DNA from: Phytophthora colocasiae
Lineage: Eukaryota > Oomycota > Peronosporomycetes > Peronosporales > Peronosporaceae
DNA: 64,000 nucleotides
NCBI GenBank assembly: GCA_018806915.1
Contig: JAGKQI010000038.1
Span: 62,001-126,000, forward strand
Reading direction: 5' to 3'
A program made the translations under genes and the position numbers. The notes under the pieces are model-generated. The model saw only the letters and a list, made by a program, of their open reading frames with translations. It was not told the origin of the DNA and searched no databases. This document shows, in pieces, positions 52,146 to 62,018 of this stretch (position 1 is the stretch's first letter; each line of letters opens with the position of its first letter).

Positions 52146-52460
52146 AGTGTCCTTTACCTGCTATACAGTATGAACTGAACTGAGCCGACGTGGCAGCTCT
52201 TGAAGCATCATATGAACTATTGTAGTTTTCTTATTATACTGTGATACTGACTAATCCTATGATATGACATTATTCTCCTAAGCAACCCGTTACGTCATTC
52301 AAAAACGAGTTGTGTCCCCCTTTGTGGAGGTGATCTAGCTCGTGGCTTCCTGCTCCTCTTAGCGCTCCGTTCAACGTGCAACGTAGTGCTCTATATTTGC
52401 CAGTTTGTGCTCTCTTGAACGAACTGCATTTCATTTCTCACCGCCCCCTATTAAGCCAGA

Positions 52461-53549
52461 ATGGTGCTGATTCATGAATTCCGAGTGCCTCTGCACATGA
52501 CTGTGGAGGAATTCCAAGTGGCTCAGCTGTATATGGTGGTGAACGCCAGTGAGAAGATGACAGGAGATGGAGAAGGCGTGGAGATTCTGGTGAACGAGCC
52601 TTATGACAACACGGACGGCCACATGGGCGTGTCCAGCATTTCGGGCTGGACGGTCCCGCGTAACAAAGGCCAGTACACGCGCAAGCACTACTACTGCAAG
52701 TCCAAGATACCTGGCTTCGTCTCTGCCTTGTAGGTTGATTGGTGCTTTATTGGTGAGGTGATTTGCAACACTTACGGGTTATTTGGGATGCTGTAGCTGC
52801 CCAGAGGACAGTATGGTACTGATCGAGGAGGCGTGGAACTCGTACCCGCACTGTGTGACCGTCATCGTCAACGGTTACCTGGCCAAACAGAAGTTCTATA
52901 TCTCCATTGAGTCTTTGCACAAAGCGGACCGTGGTGACTCGGAGAATGCACTTGGTATGAGCAGCAACGAGCTGAGCCGCCGCAAGGTCGAAGTGTGAGT
53001 TATTTGCTATGAGGATGGAACAAACGCGGAGAGTTATAGTGTGTGTATTGTCCTAGTCTGGATATTGCGGAGAAGATGGCGAAGCAAACGCTAAAGGAAG
53101 ACTGCGACCCAGCCACGGTACGAGTTTTTTTTGTCTAATGAACGTCGAGTGTAATTTTGCTGATTCGTTTCTGTTAAAATTTGCAGTACAAGTCGGCTAA
53201 AACTTCACGTGGACCGCTGGCTCGTGGCTGGATGAAGACTGTTGACCCCGTCATGACTTGCTACAAGGTTGTACGCATCAACTTCGACTACTGGGGCGTA
53301 CAGGGCAAGGTAGGCTTAAATCAACTACAGAACAGACGTATATCATTTTGCTAACGATGATGGTATTATTATTAGGCGGAGAAGATCATTCGTGACCAGC
53401 AGCGGCAGTTGTTCCACAATACACTTCGCCAGGCGCAGTGCCAGACCGATGAGTGGTTCGGCCTCACCATGGAGGATATTCGGCGTCTAGAGGCTGAGGT
53501 TGTGGTCAAGCTTGAAGCCAAGCGCCTGACCAACTCAGCCAACCAATAG
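52461..53549 (+). CDS. Phosphatidylinositol transfer protein
   Basis: Five exons: 52461-52729, 52797-52994, 53057-53117, 53187-53309 and 53376-53549, with four GT-AG introns of 62-69 nt. The product of about 274 residues has the usual class I PITP length. It shows [64 protein letters not shown] and the C-terminal [20 protein letters not shown]. PITPs exchange phosphatidylinositol and phosphatidylcholine between membranes and feed phosphoinositide synthesis. It shares a short divergent intergenic region (315 bp) with HID1. Confidence 0.95.
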
Positions 53550-53821
53550 AGCATAGAGGGTTGGAAACGATGTACCGTCGGAATCGTTGGGTAAATAGTC
53601 TAGCAACAGCTATCGGGTATAGCAATGGTGCTGTTTCGGATAGGCCTGACGTTCCTGCTCTCATTCATACACGTCTGCTTCAGAAGCTACTTTTAATTGT
53701 TTCCTTTCTGAAGAGTTCGCCTATGCACTGTTTAAAAGTGGGGGGCCTCCAAGTAAAGCGACAACGAATCGTCACAACAAGAAACTGAAAGTGGACAATG
53801 CCAATTACAACAAGTACTACA
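53550..53821. other. Spacer between PITP and the long hairpin
   Basis: A short frame at about 53561-53788 shows no recognisable domain. I see no gene here. Confidence 0.5.
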
Positions 53822-53971
53822 CTAAAACAACCGAAAGAGCGGGGTCGCTCCTCCTCTCGTGTCCTTACTCAATTACATTATGTCCTTACTCAATTACATT
53901 AGGCTAATACAGCCTAATGTAATTGAGTAAGGACACGAGAGGAGGAGCGACCGCTCTTTCGGTTGTTTTAG
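53822..53971. repeat. Long fold-back repeat with internal 21-bp duplication
   Basis: Left arm 53822-53880 pairs with the right arm up to 53971, the only outer defect being two extra G at 53842-53843. The 21-bp word TGTCCTTACTCAATTACATTA is present twice in tandem on the left (ending at 53880 and 53901). The inner copy plus AGGCT pairs perfectly around the loop AATAC (53906-53910). The right arm ends at the stop codon of the small gene at 53968-54150, so its transcript would end in this hairpin. Confidence 0.9.
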
Positions 53972-54150
53972 CGTGTTCCATCGCGTCTGCACATACCGTA
54001 GTGCAAAATTCGCGCACTCTTGTTGTCGCAGTTGGCCTTGTTGAACTCTCGTAAGTGACGCCGTTCCTTGCACAGACTACTCAAAACCTTGAGTGGGCTT
54101 ACGGAGATCAAGAGCGAGGCGAGTACAAACGCAATAATGGCGAATTTCAT
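53968..54150 (-). CDS. Small secreted protein, Kazal-like remnant
   Basis: 60 codons. Signal peptide MKFAIIAFVLASLLISVSPL. The C-terminal half, FNKANCDNKSARILHYGMC, matches the second half of the Kazal-like domain in the related gene at 55240-55468, but the first cysteines (the loop facing the protease) are absent. So it cannot form the normal three-disulphide Kazal fold. Kazal-like secreted inhibitors are a common oomycete class acting against plant proteases; this copy looks truncated. Its 3' end lies in the fold-back repeat. Confidence 0.5.
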   Translation of the reverse strand: MKFAIIAFVLASLLISVSPLKVLSSLCKERRHLREFNKANCDNKSARILHYGMCRRDGTR

Positions 54151-55239
54151 GGCTTCAGACCGATGGTGGGTGACGACGACGAGACTTTTGTTGCTGGTAA
54201 TAGCTAAGTGAATATGCTTGTACCGGTAGGGGATAACACTGCTAAAAAGCGGACATTTACCAGATGACGGAACGCAAACTTATCGATAACGGATTGAAGA
54301 TACTTAAAAGTAACCTTGGATCTTCGACCATTCAGTGACTGGACGACGATACTGAATGGCATTCAGTACATGTACAACAACGAAAGTAAGCCGCGTTTTG
54401 ATAACGGATTGAAGATACTAAGCATAATCTTGGATCGTCGGTACAACGAGAATGCTGCGTAAGTTACGCCGTTACGTACATGCGAGAGTGCCAGTGAAAA
54501 GCCTACACCAGGGACTCCCTGAACGAGATCTAGCCTGCACCAGCGATAGTGTCTCAGCGGAGTACGAAATTGCAGCTTGAAATGTACCGTCTTGAATGCG
54601 CTTGGGGTTTGAATTCGAACAACCTGACCTTCTTCCTAACCTCTCATATGAATATCACCTGCAAGACGTAGTCCATCTAAAGTTAATCAACTTTAACTTG
54701 AGGGAGTGGTAATACAACTTGCGTCAAACAGCAAAAAGTTGGTACAGGTAATATTTTGTTGGAAACTATCTTGAGGAAGTATTTTAAATTTCGCAGTCAA
54801 CACTCGATTGACTCGTAACGCTGCTGCATTGGTTAACTTCACCGGCGCCGCGTTGGCTGTGGAATGTTCTCTGTAATCTCCAGACTCCAGTAGCCGTTCG
54901 TAGTCCGTCCCCACCGTCACGCCTAGTGCAAATTCCGCCTTCCGCCACGGTGCTTGGCAAGTTTTTTATGCTTTGCTGATATGCTTTGGATGTCCTCACC
55001 AACGGACTCATCAAACCTTGTCAAGGTTATCCTATAGCCGTGGAAACTGCCGAAAAATGCAACAACTCAAAGAAATAAAACAGGCCCAATGACATCAACT
55101 ACAAGTATGACTGGTAGTATTTTTTCGCATCGCGCCTAAACGCACAGTGCTACAGCACGACCTGACTTCTCTCCGCTCGGGACCCTTCACACTTTGACAA
55201 GTTAGGCCTGGGGAATTGCATTGTTCCAAACAACTTGTT
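54151..55239. other. Intergenic region between Kazal-like copies
   Basis: No gene is supported. GATAACGGATTGAAGATACT occurs twice (about 54284 and 54398), indicating a degraded duplication of roughly 60 bp. Confidence 0.5.
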
Positions 55240-55468
55240 CTAGCGTGTTCCATCCCGTCTGCACATGCCGTTGTGAAGCACTCGCAAGCCCTTGTTGTCG
55301 CAGTCGGCCTTGTTGAAATAGCATCGATTCTACACCGTCACTGGCACAGACTTGTGGGCCGGCCTCGGGACCGTCGCAAAGGATGTTCCCAACACAGCAA
55401 CAGTCGAACCCTGCAGAACTTCCTGCGATCAGGAGAGAGGCGAGCACGGACACAATAGCGAACTTCAT
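55240..55468 (-). pseudogene. Secreted Kazal-like serine protease inhibitor, one frame break
   Basis: ATG 55468 starts a signal peptide MKFAIVSVLASLLIAGSSA, a near duplicate of that at 54150. It continues with cysteine-rich GFDCCCVGNILCDGPEAGPQ and VCASDGV, the Kazal core. After DGV the frame changes: CYFNKADCDNKGLRVLHNGMC and the stop at 55240 are one frame over. The cysteine spacing over both frames fits a Kazal domain. With the break the protein would be defective; a base-calling error cannot be excluded. Confidence 0.7.
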
Positions 55469-56009
55469 GGATTTAGACTTGAGGCGTGTAGTGAGGTGAG
55501 ACAGCGAGGTTTCTGGAAGTGTTTTGCTGTTGCTGGTAAATAGCAAACTGAATACTTCCAAGTAGGACGAGCTGTTAAAGCGCCTAGGTGATCCCATCTG
55601 TCGTAATTTGAAACAGTGAACAGATCTTTGTGAGCATGAGGAGTAATGGATGCAGTAAACTTGTGGCGCGCATGATTACGTTTCCGAGACTTGGTGCATT
55701 GCCCGAAACAAGTGCCTCCGTTCCTAGAAACGAAATGTTCGAGCTTGTTCCGAAGCGGCTGCATGCCAAACGTGAAAGCGTGCACGAGCTTTACCGTACA
55801 CTTAGAATTCTTCTCTAAGATCGTCGTTGCTTCGACAAGATAGGCTTTCCGGAGTAGGTCAGGTGGGAAACAAAGGCCGTCCAGGAAATACTTACGTGTA
55901 TTTACTATACTACAAATTAGTTGCATGGCATAATATGTAACATAATATGTATAATATTATTATGTGTTGACTATTCGTGAATATGCATTGCATGCGACGT
56001 AAGACTTCG
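55469..56009. other. Spacer without supported genes
   Basis: Short frames in all directions; nothing recognisable. Confidence 0.5.
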
Positions 56010-56140
56010 ATGGTATTTAAATGGGAAGTGGCTCTGACTTTCATCAACCCGCACTACATTTTCGGTTCGGTTTTAACTCGCTTACAGGCACTGCCCAAAC
56101 GGCATTCGTACTGATCAAAGCTGTCGGGCTTGTACTACAC
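56010..56140 (+). pseudogene. Relic of the multi-pass membrane family
   Basis: EVALTFINPHYIFG in one frame, then FNSLTGTAQTAFVLIKAVGL in the next, line up with QVALTFIYPIYIFG and FVSLTGVHQAMFVVVLPVIQL of membrane copy B. Only this about 40-residue stretch survives, with one frame shift. It shows that a third member once stood 13 kb beyond the present pair. Confidence 0.65.
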
Positions 56141-56159
56141 GTACAATTTCACGATTCAT

Positions 56160-58229
56160 GGAAAATTAATGGCGCTACGCTGGATTACGACCGAAAATTT
56201 CTTATCGTAATCCTAGATCGTCGTTGAGTCAGAAGACCGGCATTTCGAAGCGCGTTGATCCTGCTTAAGATGGATTTGTTGCTAGAACGTGGAGACAACC
56301 AGGAGAATCCTGCTGCTACTAGAACTGTGGAAGATACACACTGCAATGAGATTTATTTGGCGAAGCACAAGCGGTGAAGGCCACTGCCATTTCTTTTATC
56401 GACGATGAAGCGTTAACCAAGTACTAATGCGCATGGGATTTGAGACTGGCCAGGCTGATCTTCTCCCGAATCTCCAACTACAACGAGTATGGACTTCTCG
56501 AAACTAGACGTGAGACATTGGTAATATCATACAGTAGACGTAGTCCAGTTAAAGCTAATCAACTTTTTTCCTACTGGACAAACTTTCGTTAAATATACGC
56601 GTTGTGGACTCGTTGCCACAATGCGTTATTTCCCATCTTGGATTGTTATACGTGCCGTTCCTGGTTTCCATCTTGCTCAATTATGTGGGCAATAATTGCC
56701 AGTCAGTGATTCAGGTCTCCACTATTGACGTGGTCGTTTGTCGTTCGGGCATTCCACCATGCTCAACTGCTTGAATGCCGGCCCGTGAACGCTGTAGTTC
56801 GTCTGGGCGCAGGAATTTTGAAACTCTCCCCCAGGGACTTACTTCCCAAACTCCATCATGATGGCGTGCAGCTCGTCCACCGTTACTCCCAGCGACGATT
56901 GGATGCGGCGCCGTATTCTCGACCTCGTGAGGGATCGCTACAACTTTTAAGTCGTCTGAGTTCGGTCACTTGAGCTTTGTCGTTAGCTGGATGGATTAGG
57001 CTGGAGCTCGGAGCATTTGGCGTTTTGCGTTATGGTGTCCCTCACAAGTCTAGTGGATATTTAAAGCTTTGTGGCGCGAGATTGTTGTCACTGACGCAAA
57101 TGAGATCAAATCTTTTACTAAAACTATAGGCATTTTTGATAGCAAGGGAAACGAGCATCCTCGGAACCAGCAAGATGTCATTCCTGTAAAAAAAAAAAAC
57201 AATCCGTCTATGGCATCCACTTGGAAAGTGTGGACTCCGCGGGCATGCGCCTTTCGAGCACCGATGACTTAGCGACTTCTTAATCTCGAGGTTGTCAAAG
57301 AACCTAGAGGAGTAAACTGTTTTTCCTGTTGGAGGTACAAACAAAATTGTCGTTTAACTTAGAGACTCTGAAATGATATTCATTTCCAACAAATGGCCCA
57401 AATATCGTTAATCATCAAGATTCTTTTAAGAAATACTACTTCGAAATACTAGTTTATCATGCGGCTAAACACATTATGATCGCCATACACTAATTATGCT
57501 GACTGCCAACTGGCGTCACCGACAAATGTAATACTGTACCAGATAAAATGCCCAACCTTTGGTTCCTCAGTGATATTGCGAAGATACGCTCCAAATGATT
57601 GAGAAGAAAACTGAGTTGACTAACTAGTTAGCGGATTTCTCGTTTGTGTGAGTCCATCTCAGAATCCAAATACTATTGCTTACCCTTTTAGGACTTACAC
57701 TTCAAAGCCCAGTTTACGGATTAGCATCTCCAGTGTAGATCGATCACAATTGGCGTGCTGGTAGATAAATTGGCAGTGCTTCTTGGGTGACTTTTGCAGG
57801 TTGGCGATATTTGGAGTTTGAGCTCATGTCTGGCAGAAGCGAATGCCGTTCTGAAATCTCCAAGTTGCATGAAAAACAATAGCTGCTTGTAACATGGCGA
57901 TTGTGTTGACGGTGAGGGTCAGGTGTAGCAAGGAAGATGCACCTCGCTGTGTGCACGGCCACGCGTTGGCGGCATGAGCATTCAAGGTGGCGTGGAGGGA
58001 GGCAGCATGGAGATGCTGCAGCTAGCATGGATGCGCAGTGCGAAGCTAAGAAGCCACGCGCCTAACAAAGGCACGCAAGAATGCTCAGAAGGGTAAAGGT
58101 GAGGTATGCCTATGGACAAGCTAGATGTAGGCTCAGTCGAACTAGAACTTGTCGATCGATTCAATCTCTCACTTCCCAATATTCATCATTCTTCCCAAGT
58201 GGTCTTCCTTCCAAGTCAAACGTCTGCAT
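56160..58229. other. Gene-poor stretch
   Basis: No gene is supported. On the minus strand about 56890-56820 a short run, RRIQSSLGVTVDELHAIMME, looks protein-like but I cannot assign it. A run of A lies at 57187-57198. Confidence 0.4.
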
Positions 58230-58245
58230 CAAGTGCTAAGAGGTT

Positions 58246-58623
58246 ATGAGCCCAAACCCTGGTCCCGACGACATACTCAAGGATGGAAACTATTTCCATT
58301 GGGAATTAAACGCGAGAATGACGCTGGCTCGCAAGGACCTGCTACTGCATGTCACTCTCAAGACCGATGAGGTTGCACCAGGTGTTGATCGTGAGTCGAC
58401 GGCATGGAAGACGGCAGACCTAAAGGCGTTTGCGATCCTAACCCGCTTGCTGAGTCCGGTGTATCAAGCCATGGTTCGAGATGCAACGTCAGCGCGGAAC
58501 GCATGGGAGATTCTGGAGGCATTCTTCGTGCGCCTCAGTCTCCACAACCGCATTCAGCTGAGAAGGCAATGTGGTGAAGTGGATTCAAATCAAGCCGGAT
58601 GTGACGCAGAACGACTACGATGA
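58246..58623 (+). pseudogene. Copia gag relic
   Basis: DGNYFHWELNARMTLARKDL, TADLKAFAILTRLLSPVYQA and SARNAWEILEAFF form the N-terminal part of a Copia-type gag (the UBN2-like region). It breaks frame after IQLRRQ and stops shortly after. Just beyond, the GGATCC-rich Gypsy sequence begins, so this older element was probably truncated by the Gypsy insertion. It is not closely related to the Copia at 11553-19240. Confidence 0.7.
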
Positions 58624-58701
58624 TGGGTGACGTGCGACATGGTGCTACAACAAGTACAGGTCCTCAGAAGTGGGTACCTACTCTAGGGGGGACCCTAAGT
58701 T

Positions 58702-58950
58702 AGGATCCACTTGGCCTAGCTAACCTAAGTTCGGATTCCGCAGTCCTAAGTGCGGATCCCATGGTCCTAAGTGCGGATCCCCAAGATCCAAGACCTTCGG
58801 ATCCAGATACCGGATCCTCGGATCCAGATGCCGGATCCTCGGGATCCAAGACCTTCGGATCCAGATACCAGATCCTCGGGATCCAAGACCTTCGGATCCA
58901 GATACCGGATCCTCGGATCCAGATGCCGGATCCTCGAGATCCAAGACATC
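58702..58950. repeat. Tandem GGATCC-based repeat array
   Basis: Units such as GGATCCAGATRCCGGATCCTCG and GGGATCCAAGACCTTCGGATC alternate, giving about 13 GGATCC sites within 250 bp. Every frame is open on both strands, as expected from such a repeat, and none should be called a gene. Confidence 0.9.
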
Positions 58951-59656
58951 AACATGGGGGAGCAGTTGCAGGAGAGCCAGAATGATCCAAGATAGAGATT
59001 TGCGATGGGAAAGATAGGGTACAGGATGAGAAACTGGATAACCATAAATCAGAGAGTCGAATTTACCTTCTAGTGCGCAAGTGGTTTTCTTCAGGACCTA
59101 AGACAAGGGAAGAGGATAGTGTATTGGCCTCCCCTTAGTCTTCCTGCAAGTTTCTTCGCACACCTAGCTACAGCTAAGACTGGATCCCCGATTTGGCCGG
59201 CTTACCTTACGCTAGTGAAGACCCCGGATCCAACGGTGTTGATTGCTTAACCGTAGGATCCCTCGACCTCTCAACACCCTCAAGACCAACCGCTACAGGA
59301 GGCGGCAAGCAAGACAGTAAAGGAAAGGAAAGGGACCCCACACCCACCAAGGCAACCCCGGATCCAAGGATCCACAAGATCTTCGAGTCCAAGACCAAGA
59401 TCCCCCCAACCAGGACCTGTGTGCAGGAATACCCACGCAAGTCCAACCTCCCAAGTCCCCGCCAAGGACGTTCAAGCCCTCACGCCTGTGTACACTCTCC
59501 CGTTCCTGAGAGAGCAGATCCCGCCCACTGACGGGTACACAAGGTGAGCCTCAGCAACCCCCACGGTTATCGGAGTACCCCCTCCGTTAGTCAGTGTCTG
59601 GGCGCCGTGTGTGAACGTTGGATCCCTGCTCATTCCAGCGGATCCACTACACCACA

Positions 59657-61978
59657 ATGGTGCGCGTGCCCGGATCTTTTGGGGACGGCGGATATCACCG
59701 TGAGTCCGAAGAGACTGTACAAGTGAAGGAAGAACCGGGAGAAGAAGTGCCGACGGTCGTTGGATCGCCGTCAGCACCGCTGAACGCTAGATCCACGGAT
59801 CGGCAGAGCCCTGGGAGGAGCTCTGCCGACAGGAAGGAGGCGAGTCTGGCAACAGACTCGGAAGAAAAACCTCCCCCTCCTCCCCAGGTCCCTTCGGGGA
59901 CCCCCGCGGATCGGAACGCGAGTTCCGATCCGCCGGGTGGGGATTCAGCAGCGAAAGCTGTTGGATCTTCATCCACCACCACCACCCCCGCGCAGATCTC
60001 AGGTGGTAAAACGTCGAAGAAGAAGACGAAGACTGCGCGGAAGAAGCTGAGGGCACCAGGATCTGATGTCGACGAGAAGCCGGTGGTGAAATCGGAGTGG
60101 TCGTCGACCCAACTGGAAGCTTCGTATCGCCGGATCGCGCTCGAGGACTTCCTCCGGGAAGACCCTGTGATGAGGATCTTACAACCCCAGTTGGTTGGAT
60201 CCCTCACCGGCCCGATCACGGCGCCAGCGCAGTCCATGAACAGTCTAGACAGCGCCTTGGACCTCCTCCGCTTGTTAGAGGAAGCTGGGTTCGCGGCAGG
60301 AGCCTTCGATGGGGACTCCCTCTTCCGCTTGGACCACGACAAGATCCGTATCGCAGCGGCTTCACTATTCAACCGACTGAAGCCCCTCGTCGGCGAACGA
60401 CGAGCGATCCGGGATCCGATGTCCAAGCTAACGTCCCCTGAGTATCAGACTGGATCCTCTCGATACGCCTCGGCGGAGTCTGAAGCAGGATCCAACATTT
60501 CGTCCGAACCTCGACGGATGGCACTCGGCCCTACAGGTGCTGCGATGTTGGCAGCCCGTATGCCAACTGATGTCCCGGATGCCAAGCAAGCGCGAACGCG
60601 GGACACCTCGCGTGATCAGCCCCGTGCCATGGATCCGCCGCATGCATCCACCAACAGGCTGCAAACCTACTTCCAATCGGCCATGGACAAATTCGTGAAG
60701 GAACAGCAGATGACTACGGTTCCACGGGCTACGACGCACGCTGCGGATCCTGTGTACCGGGATGTCGAGATGGAGTCAGTAGGATCACACCCCGAGAACT
60801 GGGAGTATGATCCTGACGACCTTGACGGATTGGCTCCCAGGCGTACGGCGACGACCACCGCTGCATCCGTTACGGCAGGATCCAGCACGATTCAACGGAT
60901 CCGGATCTCTGCAATATCGGACCTGAAGGAGTTCACGGGCAAGGATCACGACGAGGAACGAGCAAGATCATGGATTAGTAAAGTCAAGTCAGCCTTCACG
61001 AGAGATCAAGCATCGGACGAAGAAAAGTGCCTTACCTTTGGAGATCTCCTCACTGGTCCAGCGCGAAACTGGTACAGACAACTCAGTCGATCCACAAGGC
61101 TGAAGTGGAGTGATCTGCTGAAAGCCTTCCAGACGCAGTACTGTGGCCTCGGAGTCTCGGTGGCGTGGCAATATTACCACGCTCGCAAGAGATCCGATGA
61201 ATCGCCATTGGAATACTTGTACCGTTTGAACGTAGCAGGTCTCCGTGCGAGAGTGATGATCAAGGATGGAGATGCCAAAGCCCGCCGCGAGCACGTCGAG
61301 CACTTCATCGAGACGCTTGGGGATGCGGATCTGGCAGACCAACTGACATTACTCCGACTTGCGGACGCGGATCAACTTGAAGACGTGCTGCGGGCCCGAG
61401 ATCGCGCGAGATCCAGACAGAAGCAGCCGTCGTCAGGATCCAGCAAGTTCCGGCCGAAGACCACGACGGCCCTGCAGCCAACCGGTACGACGCGCGCGAT
61501 TCGTTCCATGCAAATGGTAGAATCTGAGGGATCCGATTCCGAGGACTCCGGATCCGACGGTGAACTTCGCAGAGCATACGTAGCAGCCTCGAGTGAGCGA
61601 CCGAGTACCTCGACGACAGCCGGATCAACAGAGACCAAGACGGGAACTTCGGATCCTAAGAAGGATCCGGATCCAACCCAAGCCAGCTCGGATCCAGTGC
61701 CACAGGATCGTCGACCGCGTTTTTCCAACGAAGGGCAGCGCTGCTCGCACTGCGGATCCAGAAAACATTCGGATCTTGGCTGTTGGAAGCGCCTCACCTG
61801 CCAGAAGTGCGGCAAGAGGGGTCATCCGTCGGATCGCTGCTTCTTCGTATGTCGCGGCTGCGGAGAACTTCATGATCACGGCAAGTGCCAAATGGAGGAG
61901 TTCTACAACCTCATCCGGCAGTGGTTCGATCCAAGTAAGCACATGCTTCCAGAAGCTGCCGAGAAGATGTTAAACTAG
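59657..61978 (+). CDS. Gypsy gag with zinc knuckles
   Basis: 773 codons from ATG 59657 (context ACCACAATGG), preferred over the earlier in-frame start. An N-terminal acidic and serine/proline-rich part is followed by a helical region. The retrotransposon gag domain (about residues 430-610) has ARSWISKVKSAF, LLTGPARNWYRQL and SDESPLEYLYRLN. The C-terminal part has several CxxC zinc knuckles (CSHCGSRKHSDLGC, CQKCGKRGHPSDRC, CRGCGELHDHGKC). GS and DP dipeptides are abundant because GGATCC is used in different frames. It stops at TAG 61976-61978, immediately after a slippery heptamer. Confidence 0.92.
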   Translation: MVRVPGSFGDGGYHRESEETVQVKEEPGEEVPTVVGSPSAPLNARSTDRQSPGRSSADRKEASLATDSEEKPPPPPQVPSGTPADRNASSDPPGGDSAAKAVGSSSTTTTPAQISGGKTSKKKTKTARKKLRAPGSDVDEKPVVKSEWSSTQLEASYRRIALEDFLREDPVMRILQPQLVGSLTGPITAPAQSMNSLDSALDLLRLLEEAGFAAGAFDGDSLFRLDHDKIRIAAASLFNRLKPLVGERRAIRDPMSKLTSPEYQTGSSRYASAESEAGSNISSEPRRMALGPTGAAMLAARMPTDVPDAKQARTRDTSRDQPRAMDPPHASTNRLQTYFQSAMDKFVKEQQMTTVPRATTHAADPVYRDVEMESVGSHPENWEYDPDDLDGLAPRRTATTTAASVTAGSSTIQRIRISAISDLKEFTGKDHDEERARSWISKVKSAFTRDQASDEEKCLTFGDLLTGPARNWYRQLSRSTRLKWSDLLKAFQTQYCGLGVSVAWQYYHARKRSDESPLEYLYRLNVAGLRARVMIKDGDAKARREHVEHFIETLGDADLADQLTLLRLADADQLEDVLRARDRARSRQKQPSSGSSKFRPKTTTALQPTGTTRAIRSMQMVESEGSDSEDSGSDGELRRAYVAASSERPSTSTTAGSTETKTGTSDPKKDPDPTQASSDPVPQDRRPRFSNEGQRCSHCGSRKHSDLGCWKRLTCQKCGKRGHPSDRCFFVCRGCGELHDHGKCQMEEFYNLIRQWFDPSKHMLPEAAEKMLN

Positions 61979-62018
61979 AACGCTCGCCGGGTTTGAATCC
62001 GGTACGAGACGAGCGTTC
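61969..62018 (+). promoter_or_regulatory. Probable -1 frameshift signal at the gag-pol junction
   Basis: Gag ends ATG TTA AAC TAG, giving G TTA AAC (61969-61975), a heptamer known to work in equine arteritis virus. Right after the stop a 9-bp stem forms between 61978-61986 (GAACGCTCG) and 62010-62018 (CGAGCGTTC), with an inner CCGG/CCGG pair. Pol upstream of the protease is open in the -1 frame from here. The spacer (2 nt) is short. Confidence 0.65.

Noticed and set aside
53561..53788. 75-codon frame after the PITP gene
   Set aside because: No signal peptide, domain or splice support.
58702..58950. CRISPR-like array
   Set aside because: Units are contiguous variants without unique spacers, and the genome is eukaryotic.
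58720..58995. Four open frames on both strands encoding DP/GS repeats
   Set aside because: They are products of the GGATCC tandem array; no start context or domain.
59695..60426. 243-codon minus-strand frame
   Set aside because: Complete antisense shadow of gag caused by high GC and the GGATCC bias.
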